Positions 23,078-33,605 are shown, counted from the stretch's first letter. The stretch: 64,000 nucleotides of DNA from Panopea generosa (GCA_029582155.1 CM055911.1:26348288-26412287), one strand, 5' to 3'. The notes: generated by a model not told the origin, from the sequence alone. Numbers and translations: made by a program.

Positions 23078-26000
23078 GTATGACTCTGGCAGTGTATAAC
23101 ATGTTTTTTGTTGAGCCCAATTGCGGCAAGGTCAATATATTTCTCAATGGTGGTGCAGTGAATGCATGTGACTGTCCCTATAGTATTATTTTAACTGAAC
23201 TACATACATTTCACTGTATAGATGGCTTTACTGGTCACAGCAAAATATGTTGATTCCCCCAAAGTAGGTAAGTTGCTAGTGGTCGGTATCAGGAGTTGAC
23301 CATGATTGAAGGGATTACAAGGTGTGACATATTGAACATTTGTGGTAGTCCACTGGAGTATCAGCGAAAAAGTCTGGTTACCCTGTCCCAGTAGCCTGAT
23401 TAAATTAAATAAGGCGTGGATGAACAGCTTTTTTATATTTGGATATATATCCTATGTTCTTTCTTGGAAGACGCAAAATAAACAATCGTCAAAAGGCTCC
23501 TTAGAAACATACAACATGTCACACAAGTACCCAGCACAATGTAATTGAAAGCTCAGCATAAACTCATGGTGATCAAGCTAACATGCACCCCTTGTGATTG
23601 GACTTGAGTTATATTCACATTCTATGTACCATTGTAAAAACTGTACATGTGGTTCTGTTTATAAGCTATTTGAGCAGACATTCTTACATCGCTTTTAACA
23701 TTATTTCCTGTTTCCTGATATTTTTAGTTGTATTGTAACGTACTTCAAGAACACGTAATCTTTTCTATTGTTACTTAATTATGTAGATCATGAAACTTCC
23801 TTTGTTAACATGATGATGTTAATTGTATTTTCTGTTTTAATAAGTGTTTTTTTTCAATTAGTGCTTGTATTGTTTTGATACTAGGAAGAACTGTGTACTG
23901 AGAAAAAAGAGATAATGAAACTAACTACTACTTAGTGTTCTGTGAAATGAATGAAACAATTACATCAAACTATCGATAGATTGCAATTAAGTAAGAGTTT
24001 CGATGGTATACATCAATTGTAAGAGTGGCACATTAGGCCATGTTAGATTATCATCCCGACCGTTCGCACCTTTAATTTTCATGCCACCTCGACCATTTTT
24101 ATTTCCATAAAAATAAAAAATAAAAAAAATAATTTTTTTTTTTAAAAAAATCCCCCTTTTTAAGAAAAAATTTGGATGATAATCTTGCAATTAATTTATT
24201 ATGGCCTTATACCACTTGATGCACCTTTCTTACTTCCCTATACATATAGTCAAACAATCTGTTGATAACACAATGGCTTTACTATAAACATGTACACACA
24301 TATTCAATTAAATATAAGTGGCAATATATATAAACTACAGTAAAACAATTTGATGTATATATTCACATTAACTCAACTACCACAGCAGTGGGATAATGGT
24401 AGGGCATCCGCTTCACATGTGGAAGGCTGTGGGTTCAATGGCAAGCAGGGTCATACCAAAGACTTGAGTTTCCTTGATTGGTGTTTAGTGGGTAGTTCAG
24501 GTCTGATCGACCTGGTGCCAGTATAATGTGACTAGTTGGGGTATCATATGTCTGTGGCATGATATTCCATTGTGGCAACGCTCAGAATTCTGTCTCAAGT
24601 AGACACCGTCACAACATAACTGAAAAGCGACACTCAACACCATAAAGCAATAACTTCATCTTGAATTATTTATATTATTTCAGCTGGGTCCATAGCAGTG
24701 GCTGTAGATGACTATGTGTCCAACCACAGCCTGTTTCTTTCACTCAGCAAAGGGAACCAGTATACAGTGATACGAGCTAGCCGTGATCCTCAGTTTTACA
24801 TCGCAAGAGATGAAGAGGAGAATGAAGGGTAAAAACATCGAATAACATCTTGCTTTGAAGCGATAAATTTTTATTATTTTGATTTTATCTCCATTATCAT
24901 AGTCAGCGATTTCATGCATGGTACGAAGAAACCAAGGCTTGATGACATGTTGGAGAACTAGTGTTTAAGCAAGTAAAAACAGTTGCTTTTCTTTAAGGGC
25001 ACACACAATGCATGGTTTTAAGTTTGTCATCGAGGGCTAACAGATGATCAGATCCTGGATGGTTAAACAGGAGTCAAGCACATCCATCACTGCAAGTAAC
25101 TGATAGCTTTCTTACTTGCATTAGTGATGAGAGGTCTATGTATGACAATGAGGCGCAATGTCATCAATCAATCATCAGTGAGACTGTGGTCCAGCAGGGA
25201 TTCGAACTCACCCCCTGGATTGATAGTCAGACACAATACCGGACTGAGCTAATGGGGCCTGGCTAGTTTGACATCATTGTGAATCTGAGTAGAATCACCA
25301 TCAAGTAACTGGCAAACTTTCTCACAGAACTTTTTTGGACAGGGTGAGGCTCGTACTTATAACCAGAGCAGCGAGAGGTATTTTATAAATCTCAGATCTT
25401 TCGAGGAATATAGCCTATTAGTCAGTGCAAAGTGTTGAAAATGGCTTTAATCCCCATTACTCCCCATTACAACACTTGTATACATGGTCATTGCAGGTAT
25501 GTGGCGGCATCGATGTTGGAGTGCTACATACCGGAGTGGTTCCATGGTAGAATGGAAAGGGAAGAAGCCGAACAAATACTGAACAAAACTTGTCGTGATG
25601 GAACATTTCTGGTGCGTGAACGTCCGTCCAAACCTGGCATGTTTGCGCTGTCTGTGTGGTGCCCTGATGGTATCATCCATGTACCTTTAGGTAAAGATCA
25701 AATTTAGTATTATTTGTGGTGATTGTTAAAATACTGTACTTTCAGACTGTCAGCTGACATTAACCAGAGTGTGAGACCCAAGCTTGACCTGTACCTTTAT
25801 GTCCTCTGTTTCCGAACGTGTGTGTTTATACACCATTAATCACTGACAACTGCCAATTAGATTTGTTTTTATTTAGTATTAAATGATAAGAATGGGGAGA
25901 CTATGTTATTCTATGATTCTCTGGGGTGTATGCATGTATCAAATTGGTAGTTTTGAATCACTTCTCAAGCATCCTCTGAATAGTAAAGTTTGTTATTAAA

Positions 26001-29000
26001 GAAGTCTTGTTCCACAGATATGTGTTTTTGGATGTATTAAACCCCAGCCTCTGAATTACAAATAGTGACTTGTAGCAATGATAGATGGTGACACTACTTT
26101 GTTTTTATTGTAGTACACTGTAGTTGATGTGTCCTCTTGTCGATTTGACAGAAAAATGCCTGGCAATCAATATCTATTTTCTTTCAGCTGTTCACTTACA
26201 ATTGTCCTTGTGTTCATTATTTATTAATATAACTATGTCTCCATCTCTCACAGAGACACATTGATGTTTTTTCTCGAGCTCACTTGGGGTGAACTTGACA
26301 TAGTCATTACATTGGCGGCAAAGTGTAATGAGAGTTCAGAAATGAGTAAAAATATTCTTGTCAGTTCCGTATCTTAAAAACCACTGGGCAGATTTTGAGT
26401 GTTTAAACATAATAATACAAAGTGTTGCACGAATAACTAAGGTCAAGGTCATTGCTTAGAAGTTCTTATTTTTTTTGGCTTTTACATTAATTGTTGCGCC
26501 TTAGTCAATTAAAGTTAGGTCCATATCTTTTTTCTTATAGTTGCCTTAGATAAAACAGCAACTTTCTATGATGCTGATTGTTTGTTTGAATATTTAGCAT
26601 CATTTTATGCCATTGAGGGCTAATAGACGATCAGTTAACCTTACCGCTTCTACCTGGGAGTGTTGGAGGTGAATCAGTAATCAAACACACCCATCTTACC
26701 AAGTAACTGATCACTTCCCCAATTGAATTGGTGGTGAGAGATGAATGACAATGAGATGCATTGTCATATATCAGTCATTGCAGAGAATGTGGCCAGGTGG
26801 GGATTAGAACTCATGAACCCTAGTTTGATAGTCAGACATGCTACTGACTGAGCTAACCGGGCCTAACAATACCGACCAGTAAATGCTCACATGTCTGAAA
26901 GGAACAGTTGTATATATCCAGTTTTCTTAAATAAAGCATGTGACATAACCCATGAACACCATATTTCAGCCTACAGTAACACCGGTCAGTTGACCACGGG
27001 TAACAGTCCAGATCTGCCCGTGTTTGACTGCCTGCTGGATCTTGTTGACCACTATAGAAGACAAACAGCTTTCTGGACCATCAGCGGAGAATGTGTACGG
27101 ACATTGTTTCCTCTGTCGAGAAGGGAATCCCTGCTCCCTGATGAGATACAGAGAATGGATTTACCTGAGATTGAGATGTACTTCAAAGCATTAAAAGAGG
27201 GAAAGGAGCACGTTCGGGATATAAGGTTAGGCCATCTTTAAAAAAAAGTCCTCATCTACTGTTCCCCACCCAATTCATGATTTTTTGTTTGTTGAAGAAT
27301 TGTGATAAAATAGTAAAAGAAATAAAAGTTATATATTTTTTATGTAGGATCATTCTGCTTGGGTAAGTGGCCAGATGGGGATTTAAACTCATGACCCCTG
27401 GTTTGATAGTCAGACATGCTATCGACCGAGCCAACTGGGCCTGGCCTGGTCATTTTAAAACAGTACAAAGTTCATATGAACAAAATGCTCCTTGAAAGTC
27501 AATAAAAAAAATGTGGTAGTTGCATTAAGTCACATATCACCTTGGTGTTCCCAGGGGTTAATGTGCATCGTTTTTTCACTTGGAACATTTCTTGTTGATT
27601 GGTATTGTTACTGTATTCAGGTTGATGGTTGTTGGTCACTACGGGGCTGGTAAATCTACCCTGACACAGAGACTGATGGGTCGCCCCTTTACCCAGTTGG
27701 GCAGCACAAATGGTATAGAAATTCACGTACGGCAATGCCAGTATAACATTAAGACAGGTCAGTGGTGTAAAAACAGACCGGGCTCAGCGTTCATGGATGA
27801 CGAAGAAACTCATGCTATGAGGTATTTATTGCCCACTGCTAACATTTATTAACACTTAAAAATCAAACTTGGTATTTCAAGCGATTGATATAAAAATTAA
27901 CTGGTAAACCTGGGTCTGAGATTATAAAACTTTGTTCCATATTCAACTTAAAAAGGAATGTACTCATTATAACAAAATACAGTCAAACCTGTCCTAAACA
28001 GCCAGTCATGGTAATTAACAAAAGTGGCCTTTTAAGACAGTTTATTGCATAATACAGGTTACTTTGGACTTTGAACCCACAAGTTTAGTTAGTGTAACTT
28101 AATTAACATATTTATTCAAATTTACATACATACAAATCTGTTTAATCATAATAATTGATAAGAATGGTAGATAAAATGTTTTAAAGTTCTTCTCCCAATT
28201 TAATTCCAGATTGCAACGTCTCTTAGAATCACCTGACGAGGAAAGAACTTCAGTCATGGAGGACTTCAAACGTCTGACCAATGCAAGATCTTCATCAAAT
28301 AGAAATTCAGGGGACTTCACTCTTAATAGTACATCTAGTGATATCAGCATGTTGTCTCAGAATGATTCCTGCGCCTCCTTACAGGAGTCTCTGTCTGACC
28401 CAACCCTCAGTAAGACTTCTACCGAGCTTGAAGAAAGTCTTAAAACATCTGTAAGTGACTACCAAATAGATATGGACAAAAATAATGTAGCACGCTACAA
28501 GTTCTCAGAAAGTACTCTGAAGGCCATATCACAAACATTTGGACGTAACAGACATGATAGTAAAAGTGAAAAATATGGTTTTATCTCGATGTGGGACTTT
28601 GCTGGACAGTACATATTCTATGCAACGCATCAAGTGTTCTTAAGTTCTCATGCAGTTTATCTGCTGGTTCTTGATCTGTCAAAAGATCTGGATGAGTTTG
28701 TTCAAGATGAAGAATTTCCACTCGAGTGCGTCAACATACAGGGTCATTGTGTGAAGGATTACGGGACATTCTGGCTACGATCCATACACACATTTTGCGG
28801 AAATGTCCCGGGTCAGCCACCAGTCATTTTGATTGGAACGCACAAAGACCAAATGAAATGCTGCGAAGAAAGACGGGAAGAATTCGCAGAGAAATATTTT
28901 GAAGATTTCAGAAAGTTGGTTGAAAAACTGCCTGTGTCGAATCATATTCAGCCGGAGCAATTCATAGTGGATAATACATTGTCAGAGGAGGAGTTCACAA

Positions 29001-32000
29001 AACTGAAGACAGCATTGGTCAATGTTGCTAAGCGACAACAGCAGTGGCACCAAGAGATTCCTGCAAGGTGGCTCCCGTTAGAAAGGTATACACATGTACA
29101 TTTATGTGTTCACACAAGATATGAATTAACAATTGTATGAATGAATGAGTTTAATTTATGCAATTTTAAAATTACGTTTAAAATAAGAATAATTTTTGTC
29201 TCCATTGTATTTAATTCTATAGCATATCATGGAGACAGCAAAAAAAAAAGAAGTTTTGACTCTCCAGATTTTTGGGTCAGGGTTCAAATAACTCTCCGCT
29301 TTTGAGTGCTATTGAGAACTCTGTTAAACAAAGGCCGTTTTCTTTTTCATTGAGCTGTAATAACAATAGCACCACTGCCGACCACTGCAGTGAGAAAGAA
29401 TTCTTCAATGTCATGTTCATTTCTAGCTCATCTTGTCTAGCAGAGAAAGCGTGGTTAGGCATCATATGTTAGCCATCAATGTCTAAATGTTCAAACAAAC
29501 TTTCAAACATCAAACATTAGAGACCATTTCACAATTCTGTTTGTTCATGGTGATTATGATTAAATTGTCCATATCAACACTGTGTTTTTCTATTAAGGCT
29601 TTCACAAGTGATGTCAAGAATGAGATTACTAGCTCATGTTAGTGGCAACAAAATTGTTATTAGATATACAGTCGATCCTGTGTATTCGGTCACCACTATT
29701 AAGCAGTGACCTGTCTTCAGCAACCGTATTTTCTATTTCCCATGTCTATGCTTTCAGAGTAAATTAACCTGTATTAAGCAATTACCTGTCTTAAAAGGCC
29801 ACTTTTGCTCCTTCCCTTGATTGGCTGCTGAAGACAGGTTTGACTGTATAGAATATTTAGTTCTCAAAGTATCAACTAGTTTCCAAGCCAAATTAAAACG
29901 ATTGATATAAATTCATTATCAATTAATTAGTCTTGAATTCATTTTTATTGATCATTGAAAACAATTAACCAGAACATCGTTAAATGACATGAATCAGTCA
30001 CTGAGTTGATCAGACAACTGATTTAGTTTGATTAAAACATTTTTGTATTATTTATAAAACATGTCGAAATCCAAATAGAGATGTCTCATGTTTTTTAGTT
30101 TGAACTTTGGTTAAATTATATTGTAGATCTCTGATGAAGATGAGAGCCACTGCCACAATAGTGACCCTTGACGATGTTCTTCAAGCTGACAGAAATAACG
30201 AAGTGAGAATCAATGATGTTGAAGAAATTTTGTTGTTTCTAAGGTATGTTTATTAATATTTACTAGTATATCAAAAGTCACATCCATGTAACACAATGTG
30301 ACCAATAAAGCTGCAAAATTTCATCCTGTGCAGCAAGACATTGTAGGAGTGGTTATTGTAAAACAGCCATACCTGTCGGTTAAGTTTTAGTATGCTAAAA
30401 CTACACCATTGATCAGCTGCTGTTTCAAGCCTACTGAAGGTGTATAAACGGATCCATGTGTATTTGTCTACAGATTAGAGTGAATGAACTCACAAGCTCA
30501 ATTTCAAATTTTGGCAGTTTGAGCTTTAACGTTTTTTTTTCAACCTGCATAAAATAATTTTTTTTGTTGTTGTCGAAAATATGTTTTTAATTCTGTATTT
30601 AATAACAATAATCTAGTAGTATGCAAAAATAGTGTTGACTGTGATATTTTCAAAAAAAGGTGTCTCTGATTTGAATCACCGCAGTGGAGGCCTAATGGTA
30701 GAGCGACCGCCTCTCATACGGACAGTTGTCGGTTCGATCCTCGACCCGGTCATAACATAGACTTGAAAAATGATACTAGAAGCTTCCTCGGTTGGTGCAC
30801 AGCATTTAAAAGACAGTCCTAGGTTTGGTCAGCCCAGTGTCACTCTAATGTTACTAGGTGGGGTATCATACTAAAATTTGACAGATTACTGCATTGATTT
30901 TTAACCAATGTCAATGGAACCAAATGCGGTTCTCCTGTAACCAGTCTAAAGTTAAGTTTTTTTTATTTACGTTTTTAGGTATTTAAGTATTTACTTAATT
31001 ATGTTTATGAAACAGAAGTCAACTTGGATAACAAGATAAAATTGCACTATTCTTAAGTTGTTTTTACCTGTCTAGATATCAACATGCAATTGGTGGATTG
31101 ATTTACTTCGAGGATGAGGGACTATCAGACAGCGTGGTGCTGGACCCCCAGTGGATCATTGACGCCTTCAAGTGCCTTATCACTGCCAAAAGATTCTGCA
31201 AGCGGAATTCAGAATTACGTCCCTTGTGGGCAGAGTTGCAGGAAAAGGCCATTCTTAAGAATGAGTTGATAAATGAAGTCTGGAAGACAGAAAAGGATGG
31301 TTCATTCTTGCAGGAGAGGGAGAAACTACTGTCCTACATGGAGAGGTTAGACATAATTGCTCAACCAAAAATTGTCCTAGAAGATGGTAGCATCAAGAGT
31401 TGTGAGGATTACTTTGTGCCAAGTTTACTGAAAGTGAAAGGGAAACAAAATGTTTTGCAGCCAGTTCCAGGCTCTAAGCAGTGTTCACCATGTCTGTGTT
31501 TTGTATTTGAAGAAGGTTTCGTACCTCCTGTTGTGTTCCAGCGTATGCTGTGTGGATGCCTATCCAAATATTCCATATTGAGTATGGGCGGGGTTGTGCA
31601 GCTTTTCTGTGATCTTGGAATATTTAAGCTGGATATGTGTCACAGCTTCATATTCAGGATGGACGGGGACGTGATGAAAATACAGGTCATTAACATGGTA
31701 GAGGAAAAGGTGGAGTCATCATTGTGCGACAAACTACGGCGCTTTATGACATCACTGCTTGAAAGCGAACTGGGGCGTTATCAGCAGAACATGGCCTTTT
31801 CCGTCTGCATTGAGTGTGAACGCATGGACAGATTGACAGACGAACTGCTGAATTGTAAAGAACTGCTCAAAAATGAAAAACTTCCATGCCTGGCTCATTC
31901 AGACTCTCATACTGTGCATGCCAGTTCCATTCTTAACAGCTGGTTCCCGGATTATGTGGAAATTCCCCAAGGTCAGACAACCTTGCATTCATGGATTGAT

Positions 32001-32303
32001 AATCTCCCTTCAGAGATCAAAAACAGGGAGGTTACTCCGAAAGACTTGAGCAAGATCTCAAAAAGTTTAGGTTTTAACTGGGAGTTTGTTCCCCTGGAAC
32101 TTGGTCTAACACAGGTGGATATCAACCAGTCAAAGATGGATTACAAATGTCAAACTGCTATGGAAATCTTTGACACTCTGATGAAGTGGAGTAAAGCAAA
32201 AAAGCAACACGCAACCATGTATGAACTTGTGAAAGCAATACAACAGAACTCCAGTGTTGAAGTAAACTGGGAGATGGTGAAGAATGTTGTAGATGGAATA
32301 TAG
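22513..32303 (+). CDS. SH3-SH2-SH3-SH2-Roc-COR-Death protein (eight coding exons)
   Basis: Exons: 22513-23077, 24684-24828, 25497-25690, 26970-27225, 27621-27821, 28210-29085, 30127-30243, 31076-32303. Every intron is GT-AG and the phases (1,2,1,2,2,2,2) join without a frame break, giving 1193 residues plus TAG. The start ATG has A at -3 and G at +4, with an in-frame TAA six bases upstream. Domains: SH3-like 10-64, SH2 72-160, SH3-like 193-245, SH2 251-345, Roc GTPase 387-735, COR about 740-1050, death domain about 1095-1185. Known of the families: SH2 binds phosphotyrosine, SH3 binds proline-rich ligands, Roc-COR is a GTPase-dimerisation unit (LRRK2, DAPK1, MFHAS1), and death domains recruit partners in apoptosis or innate immunity. 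No kinase, ankyrin or LRR segment is present. Inference: a cytoplasmic adaptor-GTPase linking tyrosine phosphorylation to death-domain signalling. Domain identity is secure; function is not. Confidence 0.9.
23078..24683 (+). other. Intron 1
   Basis: GT-AG, 1606 bp, with A/T homopolymer tracts at 24110-24170 and a family C SINE at its 3' end. No additional exon is needed to keep the frame. Confidence 0.85.
24380..24655 (+). mobile_element. SINE family C abutting exon 2
   Basis: Full-length forward copy with head ATGGTAGGGCATCCGCTTCA and end GCGACACTCAACACCATAAA. It ends about 30 bp before the exon 2 splice site, so the branch point and pyrimidine tract lie in, or right beside, its 3' end. Confidence 0.88.
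24684..24828 (+). CDS. Coding exon 2: second SH3-like domain
   Basis: Residues 189-236. AVDDYV (195-200) corresponds to the ALYDY motif, SLSKGNQYTVI (208-218) to the ELSFKKGD..VI segment, and QFYIARDE (225-232) to the W..A strand, again with Phe instead of Trp. The acceptor TTTCAG ends at 24683, only about 30 bases after a SINE in the preceding intron. The donor GG|GTAAAA is at 24829. The domain finishes in exon 3 with GYVAASML, the GYIPSNYV equivalent. Confidence 0.85.
25014..25263 (-). mobile_element. SINE family A in intron 2
   Basis: Reverse copy: CATCGAGGGCTAACAG at the tail end, TGCAAGTAACTGATAGC in the body, and a degraded tRNA-like head ending at GGGGCCTGGC. It lies between exons 2 and 3. 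Confidence 0.88.
25264..25415 (+). repeat. Family E fragment in intron 2
   Basis: TGTGAATCTGAGTAGAATCA, AAGTAACTGGCAAACTTTCT and AACCAGAGCAGCGAGAGG match the copy at 48.8 kb. It lies between a SINE and exon 3. Confidence 0.6.
25497..25690 (+). CDS. Coding exon 3: end of SH3-2 and start of SH2-2
   Basis: Residues 237-301. EWFHGRMEREEAEQIL (250-265) is a textbook SH2 opening (W.HG.I.R..AE.LL). GTFLVRE (272-278) holds the phosphotyrosine-binding R277, and IIHVPL (296-301) is strand D with His 298. This SH2 is closer to the family consensus than the first. The acceptor TTGCAG ends at 25496 and the donor TTTAG|GTAAAG starts at 25691. Confidence 0.92.
26587..26865 (-). mobile_element. SINE family A in intron 3
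   Basis: Reverse copy with TGAATATTTAGCATCATTTT, the body and a complete head ending ACTGAGCTAACCGGGCC. It is about 100 bp before exon 4. Confidence 0.9.
26970..27225 (+). CDS. Coding exon 4: end of SH2-2 and linker to Roc
   Basis: Residues 302-386. FDCLLDLVDHYRR (320-332) is the C-terminal SH2 helix (F.SL..LV.HY). A charged linker of about 40 residues follows, containing LPDEIQRMDLPEIE, and leads into the GTPase. The acceptor ATTTCAG ends at 26969; the donor ATAAG|GTTAGG starts at 27226. Confidence 0.88.
27365..27444 (-). mobile_element. SINE family A head fragment in intron 4
   Basis: Only the tRNA-like head and a little body remain (ACTCATGACCCCTGG, then CCGAGCCAACTGGGCC on the + strand). 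Truncated copy. Confidence 0.8.
27621..27821 (+). CDS. Coding exon 5: Roc GTPase P-loop
   Basis: Residues 387-453. MVVGHYGAGKSTL contains the Walker A or G1 motif at 392-400 (GHYGAGKST), with K398 and S399 expected to bind the nucleotide phosphates and Mg. A likely switch I threonine lies in STNGIEI, about 20 residues on. The acceptor TATTCAG ends at 27620; the donor ATGAG|GTATTT starts at 27822. Confidence 0.93.
27977..28072. mobile_element. Half MITE in intron 5
   Basis: Left end TACAGTCAAACCTGTCCTAA through AAGTGGCCTTTTAAGACAG to AATACAGGTTACTTTG. The right half is missing. Confidence 0.75.
28210..29085 (+). CDS. Coding exon 6: Ser-rich Roc insert and GTPase core
   Basis: Residues 454-745. 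The first 115 residues or so are Ser, Thr, Asn and acidic-rich and look disordered. They separate G1 from G3. Then come MWDFAGQ (581-587; DxxGQ is G3), the typical Roc strand FYATHQVFLSSHAVYLLV, and IGTHKDQ (THKD at 664-667 is G4). The exon closes with IPARWLPLER, the entry to the COR domain. The acceptor ATTCCAG ends at 28209 and the donor GAAAG|GTATAC starts at 29086. Confidence 0.93.
29086..30126 (+). other. Intron 6
   Basis: GT-AG, 1041 bp, containing the TA-flanked MITE at 29667-29848. The small open frames here have no domain content. Confidence 0.85.
29667..29848. mobile_element. TA-flanked MITE in intron 6
   Basis: The ends TACAGTCGATCCTGTGTATT and AAGACAGGTTTGACTGTA are inverted repeats, and TA lies at each border as in Tc1/mariner targets. 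The interior (TCAGCAACCGT, TGTATTAAGCAATTACCTG) is shared with the copies at 27.98, 44.2 and 46.2 kb. Confidence 0.8.
30127..30243 (+). CDS. Coding exon 7: start of COR domain
   Basis: Residues 746-784, a helical segment (TIVTLDDVLQA, NDVEEILLFL) typical of the N-terminal part of COR. It is the smallest exon, between the acceptor TTGTAG and the donor CTAAG|GTATGT. It has no start of its own and is supported by phase continuity and by fit to the COR pattern on either side. Confidence 0.88.
30676..30880 (+). mobile_element. SINE family C, 3'-truncated, in intron 7
   Basis: Head GGCCTAATGGTAGAGCGACC and GTTCGATCCTCGACC. The body runs to GGTGGGGTATCATAC, where it stops. Confidence 0.85.
31076..32303 (+). 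CDS. Coding exon 8: COR domain and C-terminal death domain
   Basis: Residues 785-1193. GGLIYFED and VVLDPQWIIDAF are the hallmark COR strands (the ..VILDPQWL.. pattern), and a lone LLSYMERLDII helix and YFVPSLLK follow as in other Roco proteins. The last 100 residues or so form a death domain: DLSKISKSLGFNWEFVPLEL, GLTQVDINQ, AMEIFDTLMKWSK and ATMYELVKAIQ match the six-helix pattern (L..la..LG..W..la..Lgl, ..LL..W, at...L..aL). The TAG stop is at 32301-32303. Confidence 0.92.
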
Positions 32304-32738
32304 TTGGTGAACAGTCACATTGTACACTGTACGGAACAGCTAACCCACCACTATTGTATTTCCAATATCTTTGTCAAAATATTGATTTGTGTTATCAAAA
32401 TTTGTATATGACATAAACAGACAATTATGTATTGATTTTACATAGCAGTTTTCTTTCTTAATCAAGTCCAGATTTCAAGGAAATTGCTTTGATACTTTTC
32501 GAGAAAATACATAAAATGACAGGTGACAGTTTAGCTGTTCTTTTCAGTATATAAATACATTGAAACCAGCAAATGAAGGTGGAGAGAGTGTTGGCAATAT
32601 GTACCCTGAAAATAAGCATAGCACACAAATTAACCCTTTGCTCCATAAGCATTTTCTTGGACTCTTCCAAATTGAAAGTATTAATACACCACTTATCAGC
32701 AATGGGTGAATTATGTTTATATTTACTGACTGAGTGGA

Positions 32739-32803
32739 AAACAGTGCAGGAAGTGTTCAGATTGCACGTTACGAGCAATCCAAACTCTTCCTGCACTGTT
32801 TTT
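32739..32803. other. Strong imperfect hairpin in the 3' UTR
   Basis: The 5' arm begins AAACAGTGCAGGAAG and the 3' arm ends CTTCCTGCACTGTTT. About 22 of 26 positions pair around a loop of about 12 bases. It could be a degenerate MITE tip, a miRNA-like precursor or a local foldback. The sequence does not decide between these. Confidence 0.6.
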
Positions 32804-33022
32804 TTAAAGGCCTTCTGATATTGATGCGGGAAAATGTGTATCTATGGGGTTAAGGGTTAAGGAACAAAATACTTATCTGAAGAAAAGCTTATCTGGGGCA
32901 CTGATTGGACAATATAAATAGACAGTGAATGAATATAGTCGATAGAACTCTGGTTTGACCACTGATACAGAGAATGTTTAAGGTCTCACTACACAGTTAA
33001 ATTTGTTCTTTGTTCTTTATGA

Positions 33023-33028
33023 AATAAA
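33023..33028 (+). promoter_or_regulatory. Candidate polyadenylation signal AATAAA
   Basis: Consensus hexamer about 720 bases after the stop codon, followed within 20 bases by a GT-rich element. It is the best candidate for the 3' end of the Roco-death transcript. Confidence 0.5.
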
Positions 33029-33320
33029 ATCTGGGACCTCCGTGTTGAAAAAAACAAAACGTGTAGAATCTTTTAAAGTATTTTTTTTTTGATAGCAGGA
33101 ATTGGTATGTTGACCAGATTGGTCCATGGGGATCTTTTTTTGATTCTTGCAAAGAACAAAATAGGAATAGAAGTCCATTGACAGAGAAATGAAATCAAAT
33201 CTCCATTTCCTACCCCAAATTGTATCTTTTTTATGCAGATGGAGGTTTAATATCTATCAATGCATAATAACAATAATAGAATTTCTTTTTTAATTCCACA
33301 ATGAATTCCAATGCCTGAAC

Positions 33321-33605
33321 ATGATTGATTGATTGAATATTTAGCGTCATTTTTATGCCATCAAGGGCTAACAGACAATCAGTTAACCTAACCACTGTTT
33401 CCTGGGATTTACCAGTATTCGAGCACACCCAATCTCCGCAAGTAATGATAACTTTCCCACTTGAATCAGTGGTGAGTGAAGAAGATAATGAGACACATTG
33501 TCGTATATTAATCATCACGGAGACTGTTGCTGGGCTGGGGATTCGAACTCAGGACCCCTGGATTGATAGTCAGATGCGTAACCGAATGAGCTAATCGGGC
33601 CTGGC
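33321..33605 (-). mobile_element. SINE family A with 11-bp target duplication
   Basis: Full-length reverse copy with a GATT-repeat tail. It is flanked by AATGCCTGAAC at 33310-33320 and again at 33606-33616, a perfect target site duplication that fixes both ends and points to recent insertion. Confidence 0.95.

Larger units (their letters stand above)
32304..33045 (+). other. Presumed 3' UTR
   Basis: There is no coding signal after the TAG at 32303. The first good polyadenylation signal is AATAAA at 33023-33028, followed by a GT-rich stretch near 33040. The UTR would be about 740 bases and would include the hairpin at 32739-32803. Confidence 0.5.

Noticed and set aside
32458-32796. 112-codon reverse open frame under the 3' UTR
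   Set aside because: It overlaps the hairpin and shows no domain. The opposite strand is the better-supported transcript.
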